Assembly: GCF_023566055.1 (NCBI RefSeq)
Contig: NZ_JALIQP010000001.1
Location: forward strand, 62,001-126,000
Direction: 5' to 3'
Source: Halosolutus amylolyticus
Lineage (GTDB): Archaea; Halobacteriota; Halobacteria; Halobacteriales; Natrialbaceae
Length of the DNA stretch: 64,000 nucleotides
A model generated the notes under the pieces. The model had not been told where the DNA came from. It saw only the letters and a list, made by a program, of their open reading frames with translations, and did no database searches. Shown piece by piece: positions 23,785-33,554 of this stretch. Both the position numbers and the translations under genes were made by a program. Numbering within the stretch: the first letter of the stretch is position 1; every line of letters begins with the position of its first letter.

Positions 23785-24624
23785 ATGAGCGAGAATCTAT
23801 CCGAACGAGTCGACGAACTGCTGACCGAGGCCGACGCCGCGAGCGGGGCAGCCCTCTCTCGCGGGGGCGAGGACTCGGGAGATCCATCGATCGGCGAGAC
23901 CGCCCGGGAAGCGAGCGAGATCGTCGACTCGGCCGATCCGCAGGACCTGCTCGCCGCAGTCGGCCTCGACACGCTTCCCGACGGCTCCGAACCGGACACG
24001 ATCCCCGACGCGATCGCGCGAGGTGACCCGGAGCGGGTGGCCGATCTCGAGCGGGTACTGCACCTCGCGAACCTGGCCGATCGAACCGGCGACGGCGAGC
24101 TCGACGACGCGGTCGGGAGCCTCAGGGAAGCGATCGAGTCAGGAGACGGGACGGGGGAGTCGTCAAAGAGCGAGGCCGGGGACGAGTCCAGCGACGAAGC
24201 CGAGGCGGAGGCGGAGTCCGAGGGCGAACCCGGGCCCGGAGACGAGGATACGGACGATCTCGAGGACCGGATCCGATCGACCCTGTCCGATCGGGTGGCC
24301 GACTTCGGCGACGACGTCTCGTCGCTCCAGGAGCAACTGGAAGCGGCGGTTGGCGAGGCGTCCAGTGACGAAACTGACGAGGCGGCGACAGCGGACGACG
24401 AGGTCGAGGAGACGACGGCCGAAGCGGAGGAACCCGCAGACGCCGAGTCCGCGGACGAAAACGGCCTTCTCGGGACCGACGAGGACGGCCTTCTCGGCGC
24501 GGACCAGGGCCTGCGGAGCGGGTCGAGCGAGTCCTCCAGACACTCCACGATGGCGCCGCCGCCGTCCGAGCGAGCGGACATGCGCGCCGTCAGGCGCCAC
24601 TCGACGATGCCGAAGAAGAACTGA
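23785..24624 (+). CDS. Acidic protein with basic RHSTM-repeat tail
   Basis: A 279-residue acidic protein with an N-terminal helical region (residues 1-125, DPQDLLAAVGLDTLPDGSEP) and a low-complexity Glu/Asp/Ala middle. Its last 30 residues differ sharply: they are basic and contain RHSTM twice (SSRHSTMAPPP and VRRHSTMPKKN at the very end). Such a tail could be a docking or phosphorylation signal; this is inference. The start may instead be a GTG at 23734 that overlaps the preceding stop, adding 17 residues. It closes the four-gene acidic cluster. Confidence 0.6.
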   Translation: MSENLSERVDELLTEADAASGAALSRGGEDSGDPSIGETAREASEIVDSADPQDLLAAVGLDTLPDGSEPDTIPDAIARGDPERVADLERVLHLANLADRTGDGELDDAVGSLREAIESGDGTGESSKSEAGDESSDEAEAEAESEGEPGPGDEDTDDLEDRIRSTLSDRVADFGDDVSSLQEQLEAAVGEASSDETDEAATADDEVEETTAEAEEPADAESADENGLLGTDEDGLLGADQGLRSGSSESSRHSTMAPPPSERADMRAVRRHSTMPKKN

Positions 24625-24663
24625 GGAGTCCGATCGCGACGGCAGGATAGCGCGCGCTGAAGC

Positions 24664-24670
24664 CTTATCC
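24664..24670 (+). promoter_or_regulatory. TATA-like CTTATCC before the DUF2299-like gene
   Basis: It is 23-29 nt before the ATG, the spacing of a leaderless transcript, and separates this gene from the acidic cluster. Confidence 0.4.
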
Positions 24671-24692
24671 TCCCATCAGTCGTGGCACCCCT

Positions 24693-25169
24693 ATGTCGAG
24701 ACACGTCAGCGAGAAACAGGTCCGCGACTGGCTGGACGACACGGCGATCAGGGACGTCACGCGCCACGCGGACGAGGACACCGAGTTCAACTTCCAGATC
24801 GAACTCTCGCGGCTGCCGGTACACGTTATCAAAGAGGAGCCGTTCGCCCCGATTCGGATCGTCGGTCGAAGCGGGTTCGACACCGATCGCGCGAAGGATC
24901 TGCTCCGGGACGATCGACGCCGGAGCGAATTGCTGGAGTACGTCGGGCCGATGCTCGCGTCGACGCCGGGGTTCTACACGTTCCTCGACCCCGAGGGCGC
25001 TGCCTGTCAGTTACGGGACGCGGAGACGGTACAGGTCGAGTACCGGATCTATCCCGACGGGGCGAGTCAGCAGCGGTTGATGGACGGCGTCATGTCGATC
25101 GCGACGAGCATGCGGTACGTCCAGAACGTCGTTGCGGCAGTGTCGGCGGGCGAGGAAACCGACGCCTAG
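24693..25169 (+). CDS. DUF2299-like archaeal protein
   Basis: A 158-residue soluble protein starting MSRHVSEKQVRDWLDD. The layout is a helix, then beta strands (FNFQIELSRLPVHVIKEEPF), a helix, a strand-turn (LRDAETVQVEYRIYPDG) and a long C-terminal helix. This matches my memory of the archaeal DUF2299 family, whose fold resembles type III secretion chaperones; no search was run. No catalytic motif is visible. It has its own TATA-like element and is followed by two stress-protein genes on the same strand. Confidence 0.65.
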   Translation: MSRHVSEKQVRDWLDDTAIRDVTRHADEDTEFNFQIELSRLPVHVIKEEPFAPIRIVGRSGFDTDRAKDLLRDDRRRSELLEYVGPMLASTPGFYTFLDPEGAACQLRDAETVQVEYRIYPDGASQQRLMDGVMSIATSMRYVQNVVAAVSAGEETDA

Positions 25170-25247
25170 GGGACTTCGACCGAGCGAACACCAGACTACT
25201 GGCTCGTTGCGGGTCGATCGGGAGCGTCGCCACGATCGGGTGAGGGA

Positions 25248-25253
25248 GTTTAG
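25248..25253 (+). promoter_or_regulatory. TATA-like GTTTAG before a stress protein
   Basis: It is 25-30 nt before the ATG of the universal stress protein that follows, consistent with a leaderless transcript. Confidence 0.4.
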
Positions 25254-25277
25254 TGCCGGGGCCCCCTCTCGTCGGGT

Positions 25278-25703
25278 ATGTACGACGGGATCCTCGTCGC
25301 CACGGACGGCAGCGACGCCGCGATGGACGCGACCGAGCACGCGATCGACCTCGCGAAGGAGTTCGATGCCTCGCTCTCCAGCATCGCCGTCGTCGAGACC
25401 CGGACGACCTACGACAACGCGATCGTCGACCCCGAGGAAGCAGAACGCGCGCTTCGCGAGCAGGCCGAGGAATCGATCGCGGCCGTCGAGGCCGCCGCCA
25501 GCGACGCGGGCATCGACGTCGAGACGACGATTCGATCGGGCGTTCCCCACGAGGAGGTCGTCGACTACGCGGCCGAACGCGGCGTCGACGTGGTCGTCGT
25601 CGGTGCGGAGGGACGATCGAACCTCAGGCGGGCACTGCTCGGGAGTACCGTCGACGGCGTCGTCAGGTTCGCCGATCGACCGGTGCTCGTCGTTGGAAAT
25701 TGA
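25278..25703 (+). CDS. Universal stress protein (UspA family)
   Basis: A 141-residue single-domain UspA protein. It begins MYDGILVATDGSDAA, and the C-terminal nucleotide-binding loop reads VVVGAEGRSNLRRALLGSTV followed by RFADRPVLVV. The G-x2-G-x9-G-S/T pattern is partly kept, so ATP or AMP binding is plausible. UspA proteins are dimeric, cytoplasmic and often tied to stress or the transporter next to them. A second, more divergent family member follows 78 bases later with its own promoter. Confidence 0.9.
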   Translation: MYDGILVATDGSDAAMDATEHAIDLAKEFDASLSSIAVVETRTTYDNAIVDPEEAERALREQAEESIAAVEAAASDAGIDVETTIRSGVPHEEVVDYAAERGVDVVVVGAEGRSNLRRALLGSTVDGVVRFADRPVLVVGN

Positions 25704-25717
25704 AAACTGATTTTACA

Positions 25718-25725
25718 TTTATAAA
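25718..25725 (+). promoter_or_regulatory. TATA-like TTTATAAA
   Basis: A strong AT-rich element 57-64 nt before the next ATG, implying a leader of about 30 nt for the divergent stress protein. Confidence 0.45.
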
Positions 25726-25781
25726 TTCGTTCGAGAGGGGGAGGGCGAACATTTACGACCGTTCTCGTTAGAGATAACGCC

Positions 25782-26282
25782 ATGACACTCCTCGTCCCCT
25801 TCGACGGCTCGGAACTGGCGACGAACGCGCTCGAGAAAGCGTCGACCTTCGGCGACCTGCTCGACGAAGACGTCGTCGTGCTGACGGTGATCCCCGACGA
25901 CGCGGACTACGCCGTGGAACGGGGCTGGATCACGCAGGGCGAACCGTTCGCGTCGGAGCGGATCGAGTCGGGACTTCGATCGCGGGCCGAGGAGGTCGCA
26001 CCGGAGGCGACGGTCCGGGTCGAGCGAGTCAGTTCCGACGAACCGACGGCGACGGCGACGACGAACGTCGTCCGTGAGATCCGACGCGTCGCCGCGGAGG
26101 TCGAGGCCTCCGTCGTGTTCATCGGCTCCGAAAACGCCGGGTCGGTGATCGCCCCGCAGTCGAGCGTCGGGAGCCCCGTCGCGAACGACCACCGGTACGA
26201 CGTCTACGTCGTTCGCCGCCCCTCCGACGAGATCGACCCCGACGAAATCTCGGACATCGACTCGACGAGGGACCAGTTCTAG
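25782..26282 (+). CDS. Divergent universal stress protein
   Basis: A 166-residue UspA-like protein. It begins MTLLVPFDGSELATNALEKA, with an ordinary UspA N-terminus, and ends in a variant loop (VVFIGSENAGSVIAPQSSVG) where the usual GRSG-type ATP loop is altered, so nucleotide binding may be lost. The C-terminal 25 residues are an acidic tail. Its promoter is separate from the preceding family member, and an acetyl-CoA synthetase gene follows. Confidence 0.82.
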   Translation: MTLLVPFDGSELATNALEKASTFGDLLDEDVVVLTVIPDDADYAVERGWITQGEPFASERIESGLRSRAEEVAPEATVRVERVSSDEPTATATTNVVREIRRVAAEVEASVVFIGSENAGSVIAPQSSVGSPVANDHRYDVYVVRRPSDEIDPDEISDIDSTRDQF

Positions 26283-26379
26283 CGGTCGACGAACGGGTTC
26301 GGTGAACGCGCCCGGTCGGTCGAGGCGTTCGACGGTCACGCCGCGGACCGGGTGCCGATTTCGCATCGCTGGAGGAACG

Positions 26380-26386
26380 TTTATTC
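26380..26386 (+). promoter_or_regulatory. TATA-like TTTATTC before the first acetyl-CoA synthetase
   Basis: It is 29-35 nt before the ATG at 26415 and supports that start over an in-frame ATG 63 bases upstream, which the transcript would not include. Confidence 0.45.
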
Positions 26387-26414
26387 GTCTGACCGTCCTC
26401 GATTCGCACGACAC

Positions 26415-28409
26415 ATGGACGATCGGAACGGGTGGGGACGGGAGCGACCCGCCCCCACCGGGTCGCCTCGAAATCCGTCCCCGTCGTTCGTCGATCAGGC
26501 GAACGTGACGGACGACCGGATCCACGAGGAGTTCGACGAACCGGCAGGCTGGGAGCGGGCTGCCGATCTACTTACCTGGGACGAGCCCTACGGCACCGTC
26601 CTCGAGGACGAGGACGCCCCGTTCTACCGCTGGTTCACCGGCGGCGAACTCAACGCGTCGTACAACTGTCTCGACCGGCACATCGAGGCCGGCCGGAAGA
26701 CCCACACCGCCATCAGGTGGGAGGGCAAGCGCGGCGAACGCGAGACCTACACCTACCAGGACCTGTTCGTCGAGGTCAACGAACTCGCGGCGGCACTGGG
26801 GGAACTCGGCGTCGGCGAGGACGACGTCGTGACGATCTACTTGCCGATGATCCCGGAACTCCCGATCGCGATGCTAGCCTGTGCCCGGATCGGGGCCCCT
26901 CACAGCGTCGTCTTCGCCGGGCTGTCGGCGGACGCGCTCGCCACCCGGATGGACGCCGCCGACAGCGAGTACCTGCTCACCTGCGACGGCTATTACCGCC
27001 GCGGCGACGCGTTCAACCAGAAGAGCAAGGTCGACAACGCCCGGATCGCGCTCGACCACGACGTCCAGACGGTCGTCGTCGATCGACTCGGCGACGACCT
27101 CCCCCACGTGCTCGGCGACGGCGAACGTGACTACCACGACCTCTGCGCGGAGTTCACCGGCGAGACCGTCGAACCGGTGTCCCGCGACGCCGAGGACATG
27201 CTGTTCCTGATGTACACCTCCGGGACGACCGGCGAGCCGAAAGGCGTCGTCCACAGTACGGGCGGCTACCTCGCCCACGTCGCCTGGACGAGCCACGCCG
27301 TCCTGGACGTCAAACCCGAAGACACCTACTGGTGTGCGGCCGACATCGGCTGGATCACGGGTCACTCCTACATCGTCTACGGACCGCTGGCACTCGGCAC
27401 GACGACCGTGATGTACGAGGGGACTCCCGACTACCCCGATCGGGACCGCCTCTGGGAGATCGTCGATCGGAACGCCGTCGACGTGTTCTACACCGCACCG
27501 ACGGCGATCCGGGCGTTCATGAAGTGGGGCGAGGAGTATCCCGCAGGGCACGACCTCTCCTCGCTGCGGCTTCTCGGCACCGTCGGGGAACCGATCAGTC
27601 CGCGGCCGTGGGAGTGGTACTACGAACACATCGGGGACGAGGAGTGCCCGATCGTCGATACGTGGTGGCAGACCGAGACGGGAGCGATCACGGTCTCGAC
27701 GCTCCCCGGCATCGACGAGATGAGACCCGGCGCTGCGGGGCCAGCCCTGCCGGGGATCGACGCCCGGGTCGTCGACGATTCAGGGACGGAGGTCGAACCG
27801 GGCGAACCCGGCTACCTCGTCCTCGCCAGGCCGTGGCCGGGGATGGCCCGGACGCTGTACGACGGCGACGATCGGTTCATCGAGGAGTACTGGACCCGGT
27901 TCTCGGACCCCGAGGCGGACCGGTGGTGGTACGAGAGCGGCGACGCGGCCCGGATCGACGAGGACGGCTACATCACCGTGCTGGGCCGGGTCGACGACGT
28001 GATCAACGTGTCGGGACGACGGCTGAGCACGATGGAGATCGAGTCCGCGATCGCCGGCGTCGACGGCGTGGCCGAGGCCGCCGTCGTCGGTCGCACGAGC
28101 GGGGCCGGCGACACCGAAATTTGCGCGTACGTGAGCACCGAGAGCGGCTACGACTCCGACCCGACGGTCCGCCGATCGATTTTTGATAACATCGAGTCCA
28201 CGATCGGAACGATCGCCCGGCCCGCGGCGGTAGTGTTCACCCCCGAACTCCCCAAGACGCGATCGGGGAAGATCATGCGCCGCCTGCTCGAGGACGTCGC
28301 GAACGGCGAGGAACTGGGCGACACGAGCGCGCTCCGGAATCCGGAGATCGTCGGCGAGATCCAGGCCGAGATCGGCAACGAGGGCGACGAGGACGTTCGC
28401 CCCCCGTAA
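26415..28409 (+). CDS. acs: Acetyl-CoA synthetase, first copy
   Basis: A 664-residue AMP-forming acyl-CoA synthetase. It has the P-loop-like YTSGTTGEPKGVVH, the WWQTETGAI block, and the C-terminal PKTRSGKIMRRLLED with catalytic Lys619, which is the residue acetylated in bacterial Acs. It makes acetyl-CoA from acetate, ATP and CoA. It is about 65-70% similar by eye to the second copy 2.7 kb away, which has a longer acidic N-terminus pattern and different C-terminal half. Its C-terminus is less conserved (AEAAVVGRTSGAGDTEICAY), so substrate preference may differ, for example propionate. Confidence 0.9.
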   Translation: MDDRNGWGRERPAPTGSPRNPSPSFVDQANVTDDRIHEEFDEPAGWERAADLLTWDEPYGTVLEDEDAPFYRWFTGGELNASYNCLDRHIEAGRKTHTAIRWEGKRGERETYTYQDLFVEVNELAAALGELGVGEDDVVTIYLPMIPELPIAMLACARIGAPHSVVFAGLSADALATRMDAADSEYLLTCDGYYRRGDAFNQKSKVDNARIALDHDVQTVVVDRLGDDLPHVLGDGERDYHDLCAEFTGETVEPVSRDAEDMLFLMYTSGTTGEPKGVVHSTGGYLAHVAWTSHAVLDVKPEDTYWCAADIGWITGHSYIVYGPLALGTTTVMYEGTPDYPDRDRLWEIVDRNAVDVFYTAPTAIRAFMKWGEEYPAGHDLSSLRLLGTVGEPISPRPWEWYYEHIGDEECPIVDTWWQTETGAITVSTLPGIDEMRPGAAGPALPGIDARVVDDSGTEVEPGEPGYLVLARPWPGMARTLYDGDDRFIEEYWTRFSDPEADRWWYESGDAARIDEDGYITVLGRVDDVINVSGRRLSTMEIESAIAGVDGVAEAAVVGRTSGAGDTEICAYVSTESGYDSDPTVRRSIFDNIESTIGTIARPAAVVFTPELPKTRSGKIMRRLLEDVANGEELGDTSALRNPEIVGEIQAEIGNEGDEDVRPP

Positions 28410-28541
28410 CGTTTCGCTATTTCTACGCTGACGAAACGACTTCCCCGCGATCGACTGCGTCGTATCCGGGAATATCCAGTGAACGGTGACGACAGGCGAT
28501 ACAGTTATGTTCGCGTCGCCAGAACGAGCGAACCAGACGCT

Positions 28542-30755
28542 ATGAGTCTCGAGGGGACTACGGGGGTCGTGCTCGGACGCCGGGAGTACGAGTCCCTCCT
28601 CGACGCCGCGGAGACCTACCGAGAGGCGCTGGTGATCCGGCTCTGTGGGGACGTCGGACTCCGGCCGGCCGAACTGACGCGGCTCACGATCGGCGACGTC
28701 GAGCAGGTGCGGATCGATCCGCCGCGGTACCTGGTACGGGTGCCGACCGGCGACGACGCCGGGGGTCGAACCGCGTACCTGCCGACCCGCGTCGAGCGCG
28801 AACTGAAGCGGTACGCCCGCAGTAACGACCTCTCGTCCGACGATCGGATCTTCACCGTGACGCCGCGACGCCTCCAGATGCTGGTGTCGGACGTCGCCGA
28901 TCGGGCGAGCGACCTGTTCGACGATCCCGGCCTCGCCGACGTCTCCACGAGCAACCTCCGGCAGTACTTCGCCCACACGGCGCTGGTCGACCACGACGTG
29001 AACCCCCGCGTCGTCAAGAGTGCGGGCGGCTGGCGCAGTTTCGAAGCCCTCGAGTCCTACCTGCCCGAGCCGACGGATACCGAGATCGTCGAGGCATTCG
29101 ACGCCGTCGAAGGGCCGTCGCGGCCTCGCTCCGGGGACCATCGGTCCGGTCCCGCGGTGAGCGACGACAGCGTCGTTCGGCTGTTACTGGCCGCCAGCGA
29201 CCGCTACGCTCTCGTGCGCCTCGACGCCGACGGCTACGTCGAGCGGTGGAACCGCAGCGCGGCCGCGATGTTCGGCTACCGGGCTGGCGAGATCGTCGGC
29301 ACCCACGTCTCGGCGTTCTACACCGACGACGCCGTCGAGGACGGGGTTCCGGAGCGGACGCTCTCGACGGCGCTCGACGAATCGGGCTACGAAACCGACG
29401 GCTGGCGCGTCCACAAGGACGGCTCGCAGTTCCGCGCGACCGAAACCGTCTCGCCGCTCCGGGACGACCAGGGTCACCACCGCGGGTTCGCCGTCTTCGT
29501 CCGCGACGCGACGGCCGTCCACGAGGAACTCGAGGGCGTGCGCGAGCGCCGGGACGAACTCGATCGGCTCTACGCGGTCTCCCAGCGACACCGGGCCGTG
29601 ACCGACGCGTTGCTCGAATCGACCGATCACGAGGAGGTCGAGACGGCCACGTGTGCCGCACTCACCGACGGACGGGCCTACGAGTTCGCCTGGATCGACC
29701 GGGCGACCATGTCGGATCGCCGCCGGAAGTGGCGCGCCTCCAGCGGGATCGACCCCGGCGCGGTCGAACGGGTCGTTCCGGACGAGTGGCGCGGGGACGG
29801 TTCGGGCACTGGGGTCGACCGATCGGACCCGGCGATCACCGGCGAGACCGAGGGCGGAGCGGTGACCGTCGCTGACGACGTCGGGGCGACGCTCGACGAC
29901 GACGCGTTCGCGGGGGCCGTCGCGAGAGTCCCCCTCGGCTACGGCGACACCGTCTACGGAACGCTCGCGGTCGCGACCGAGCGACCGGGGGCGTTCGAAG
30001 ACGACGAGCGGGCGTGGCTCGAGACGATCGGCCGACAGGTCGGCTACGCGATCGCCGCGATCCGCCGGCGGAACCTCCTGCTGTCCGATCGCGTGATCGA
30101 ACTCGAGATCGCCTGCCGCGACGATCGATCGTTCTTCGTCGACGCCTCGCGCAAACTCGGCTGTCGGTTCGAACTCGACTCGCTGGTCTCGATCGAGGAG
30201 TCGACGCAGCTCTACTACGTCTGGCTCGAGGGGGCGTCGCCGTCCGACGTCTTCGACCTCGCCGACGCTGCTCCCGGAATCGAGGACTGTCGGCTGATCG
30301 AGACCGACGAGGACGGCTGGCGCGTCGAGTTCGTCATCGAGAGTTCCTGTCCGATCGTCACGCTCACCGAGTACGGGGTGACCGTCCACGAGGCGGTCTT
30401 CGAGGGCGGGTCGGCGACGATTACCGGCGACTGCGCGGCCGACGCCGACGTCCGGACGATCCTCGACGGGCTTCGCTCCACGTTCCCGGACTCCGAACTG
30501 CTGGGGAAACGCGAGGCCGAGCGAACCGTCCAGACGGCCCGCGAGTTCCGGGAAGGACTCGAGGATCGCCTGACAGATCGCCAGGAGGCCGCGCTCCGGG
30601 CGGCCTATTTCGGCGGCTACTACGACTGGCCCCGGGAGAGCACGGCCGAGGAAGTCGCCGACGCGATGGGGGTTTCCTCCCCGACACTGCACAACCACCT
30701 GCGGAAGGGGCAACACGAGTTGCTCCGGACGTTCTTCGACGATCCGGACGAGTAG
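28542..30755 (+). CDS. Integrase-like/PAS/GAF/bacterio-opsin-activator regulator
   Basis: A 737-residue multidomain regulator. Residues about 10-180 look like a tyrosine-recombinase catalytic domain (GLRPAELTRL with Arg41, NLRQYF with Arg140, GGWRS with Trp164, ESYL with Tyr173), but the box II histidine before Arg140 is lost. A PAS domain follows (about 215-330), then GAF (about 345-480), a BAT-type region and a C-terminal HTH_10 with LTDRQEAALRAAYFGGYYDWPRE-type sequence (quoted only in part: LTDRQEAALRAAYFGGYY). HTH_10 proteins activate transcription in haloarchaea. Its place between two acs genes suggests control of acetate use. The start is the ATG; an in-frame GTG-type extension is possible. 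Confidence 0.82.
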   Translation: MSLEGTTGVVLGRREYESLLDAAETYREALVIRLCGDVGLRPAELTRLTIGDVEQVRIDPPRYLVRVPTGDDAGGRTAYLPTRVERELKRYARSNDLSSDDRIFTVTPRRLQMLVSDVADRASDLFDDPGLADVSTSNLRQYFAHTALVDHDVNPRVVKSAGGWRSFEALESYLPEPTDTEIVEAFDAVEGPSRPRSGDHRSGPAVSDDSVVRLLLAASDRYALVRLDADGYVERWNRSAAAMFGYRAGEIVGTHVSAFYTDDAVEDGVPERTLSTALDESGYETDGWRVHKDGSQFRATETVSPLRDDQGHHRGFAVFVRDATAVHEELEGVRERRDELDRLYAVSQRHRAVTDALLESTDHEEVETATCAALTDGRAYEFAWIDRATMSDRRRKWRASSGIDPGAVERVVPDEWRGDGSGTGVDRSDPAITGETEGGAVTVADDVGATLDDDAFAGAVARVPLGYGDTVYGTLAVATERPGAFEDDERAWLETIGRQVGYAIAAIRRRNLLLSDRVIELEIACRDDRSFFVDASRKLGCRFELDSLVSIEESTQLYYVWLEGASPSDVFDLADAAPGIEDCRLIETDEDGWRVEFVIESSCPIVTLTEYGVTVHEAVFEGGSATITGDCAADADVRTILDGLRSTFPDSELLGKREAERTVQTAREFREGLEDRLTDRQEAALRAAYFGGYYDWPRESTAEEVADAMGVSSPTLHNHLRKGQHELLRTFFDDPDE

Positions 30756-31066
30756 CGTCTATCGGGCGAACGGTCGTCGACGATCCGGACGGGGACTGTC
30801 CGGAGCGATCGTGATCGACCCGGTGCTAGGTCTCTAGATGTTCCGTCCGAACCGTTCGAGATCGCGGACGGTCCGCCACGCAGTCGACACGATCCGTCCA
30901 GTGATGGTCCGTCGCGCCGTCGATAACACGGAAAAACGGGCGTCGGAACCGGCTATCATGTCTTAAAACAGTCAATATATGCTAGATACTCCTCCGAGAA
31001 TCGAGTCGATTTTGTACAACTAGAGGCCGGCTTTACTAAGTGGGTACTCGATTGGTTGGCTGTACC
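30756..31066. other. Intergenic region upstream of the second acetyl-CoA synthetase
   Basis: This 311-base stretch holds no gene I can support. Its right third (about 30950-31020) is clearly AT-rich, with TCTTAAAACAG and CAATATATGCTAG, unlike the surrounding GC-rich DNA. It precedes the acs promoter and is a likely place for regulator binding, perhaps by the regulator encoded just upstream. Confidence 0.4.
31032..31039 (+). promoter_or_regulatory. TATA-like TTTACTAA before the second acetyl-CoA synthetase
   Basis: It lies 28-35 nt before the ATG, as expected for a leaderless or very short-leader transcript. Confidence 0.5.
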
Positions 31067-33043
<1,977 letters not shown>

Positions 33044-33056
33044 TCACCCCGACATA

Positions 33057-33063
33057 TTTATAA
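33057..33063 (+). promoter_or_regulatory. TATA-like TTTATAA of the symporter operon
   Basis: A clear TATA-like element 36-42 nt before the small-subunit ATG, giving a leader of about 10-15 nt. Confidence 0.5.
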
Positions 33064-33098
33064 GAGAGACACAGACAGTAAACATCACGGTTCAACAC

Positions 33099-33554
33099 AT
33101 GACAGACAATAACAGTCACAATACGAGCGACGAATCGAACGAACTCCAGACGGACGGAGGCGTCTCGGAAGTCGAGCGGGAGAAGCAAATCGACTATCTG
33201 GACGTCGAGATCAACCTGCTGAAACCGGCGACCCCGTTCATGCAGGACCACAATCGAATCATCTTACGGGGGTTCGCGATCTGGGCGGTGATCGTCTTCG
33301 GACCGATCACGTTGACGCGGCTCGCACCGGACGTGATGACGTCGACGATGCCGGTACTCGGCTTCCCGCTTCACTACTTCCTGATCGCGATCGGCGGACC
33401 GGGCGGCGCGCTCCTGCTGTCGGTCTGGTACGTCCGCAAGCGCGATCACATCGACGAAAAATACGATATCGAACAGTTCGCCGGAGCCGATCTGGAACGG
33501 ACTGACACCAGCGGTCAGGAGCCGACCGCGACCGACGGGGGTGCCGAGAAATGA
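33099..33554 (+). CDS. DUF4212 small subunit of a sodium/solute symporter
   Basis: A 151-residue protein with an acidic N-terminus of about 45 residues, then two membrane helices (about 58-78 and 88-110) separated by a short loop, and an acidic C-terminus. The YWRKN-like entry of bacterial members is replaced by NLLKPATPFMQDHN, but the two-helix layout and its place directly before an SSS-family gene match DUF4212. In bacteria such pairs form two-component acetate or organic-acid symporters. It overlaps the large subunit by four bases (ATGA), so the subunits are made together. Confidence 0.88.
   Translation: MTDNNSHNTSDESNELQTDGGVSEVEREKQIDYLDVEINLLKPATPFMQDHNRIILRGFAIWAVIVFGPITLTRLAPDVMTSTMPVLGFPLHYFLIAIGGPGGALLLSVWYVRKRDHIDEKYDIEQFAGADLERTDTSGQEPTATDGGAEK

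Noticed and set aside
28542-29100. Integrated element marked by a tyrosine recombinase
   Set aside because: The recombinase-like domain is fused to PAS, GAF and HTH domains, lacks the box II histidine, and has no attachment repeats or phage genes nearby.
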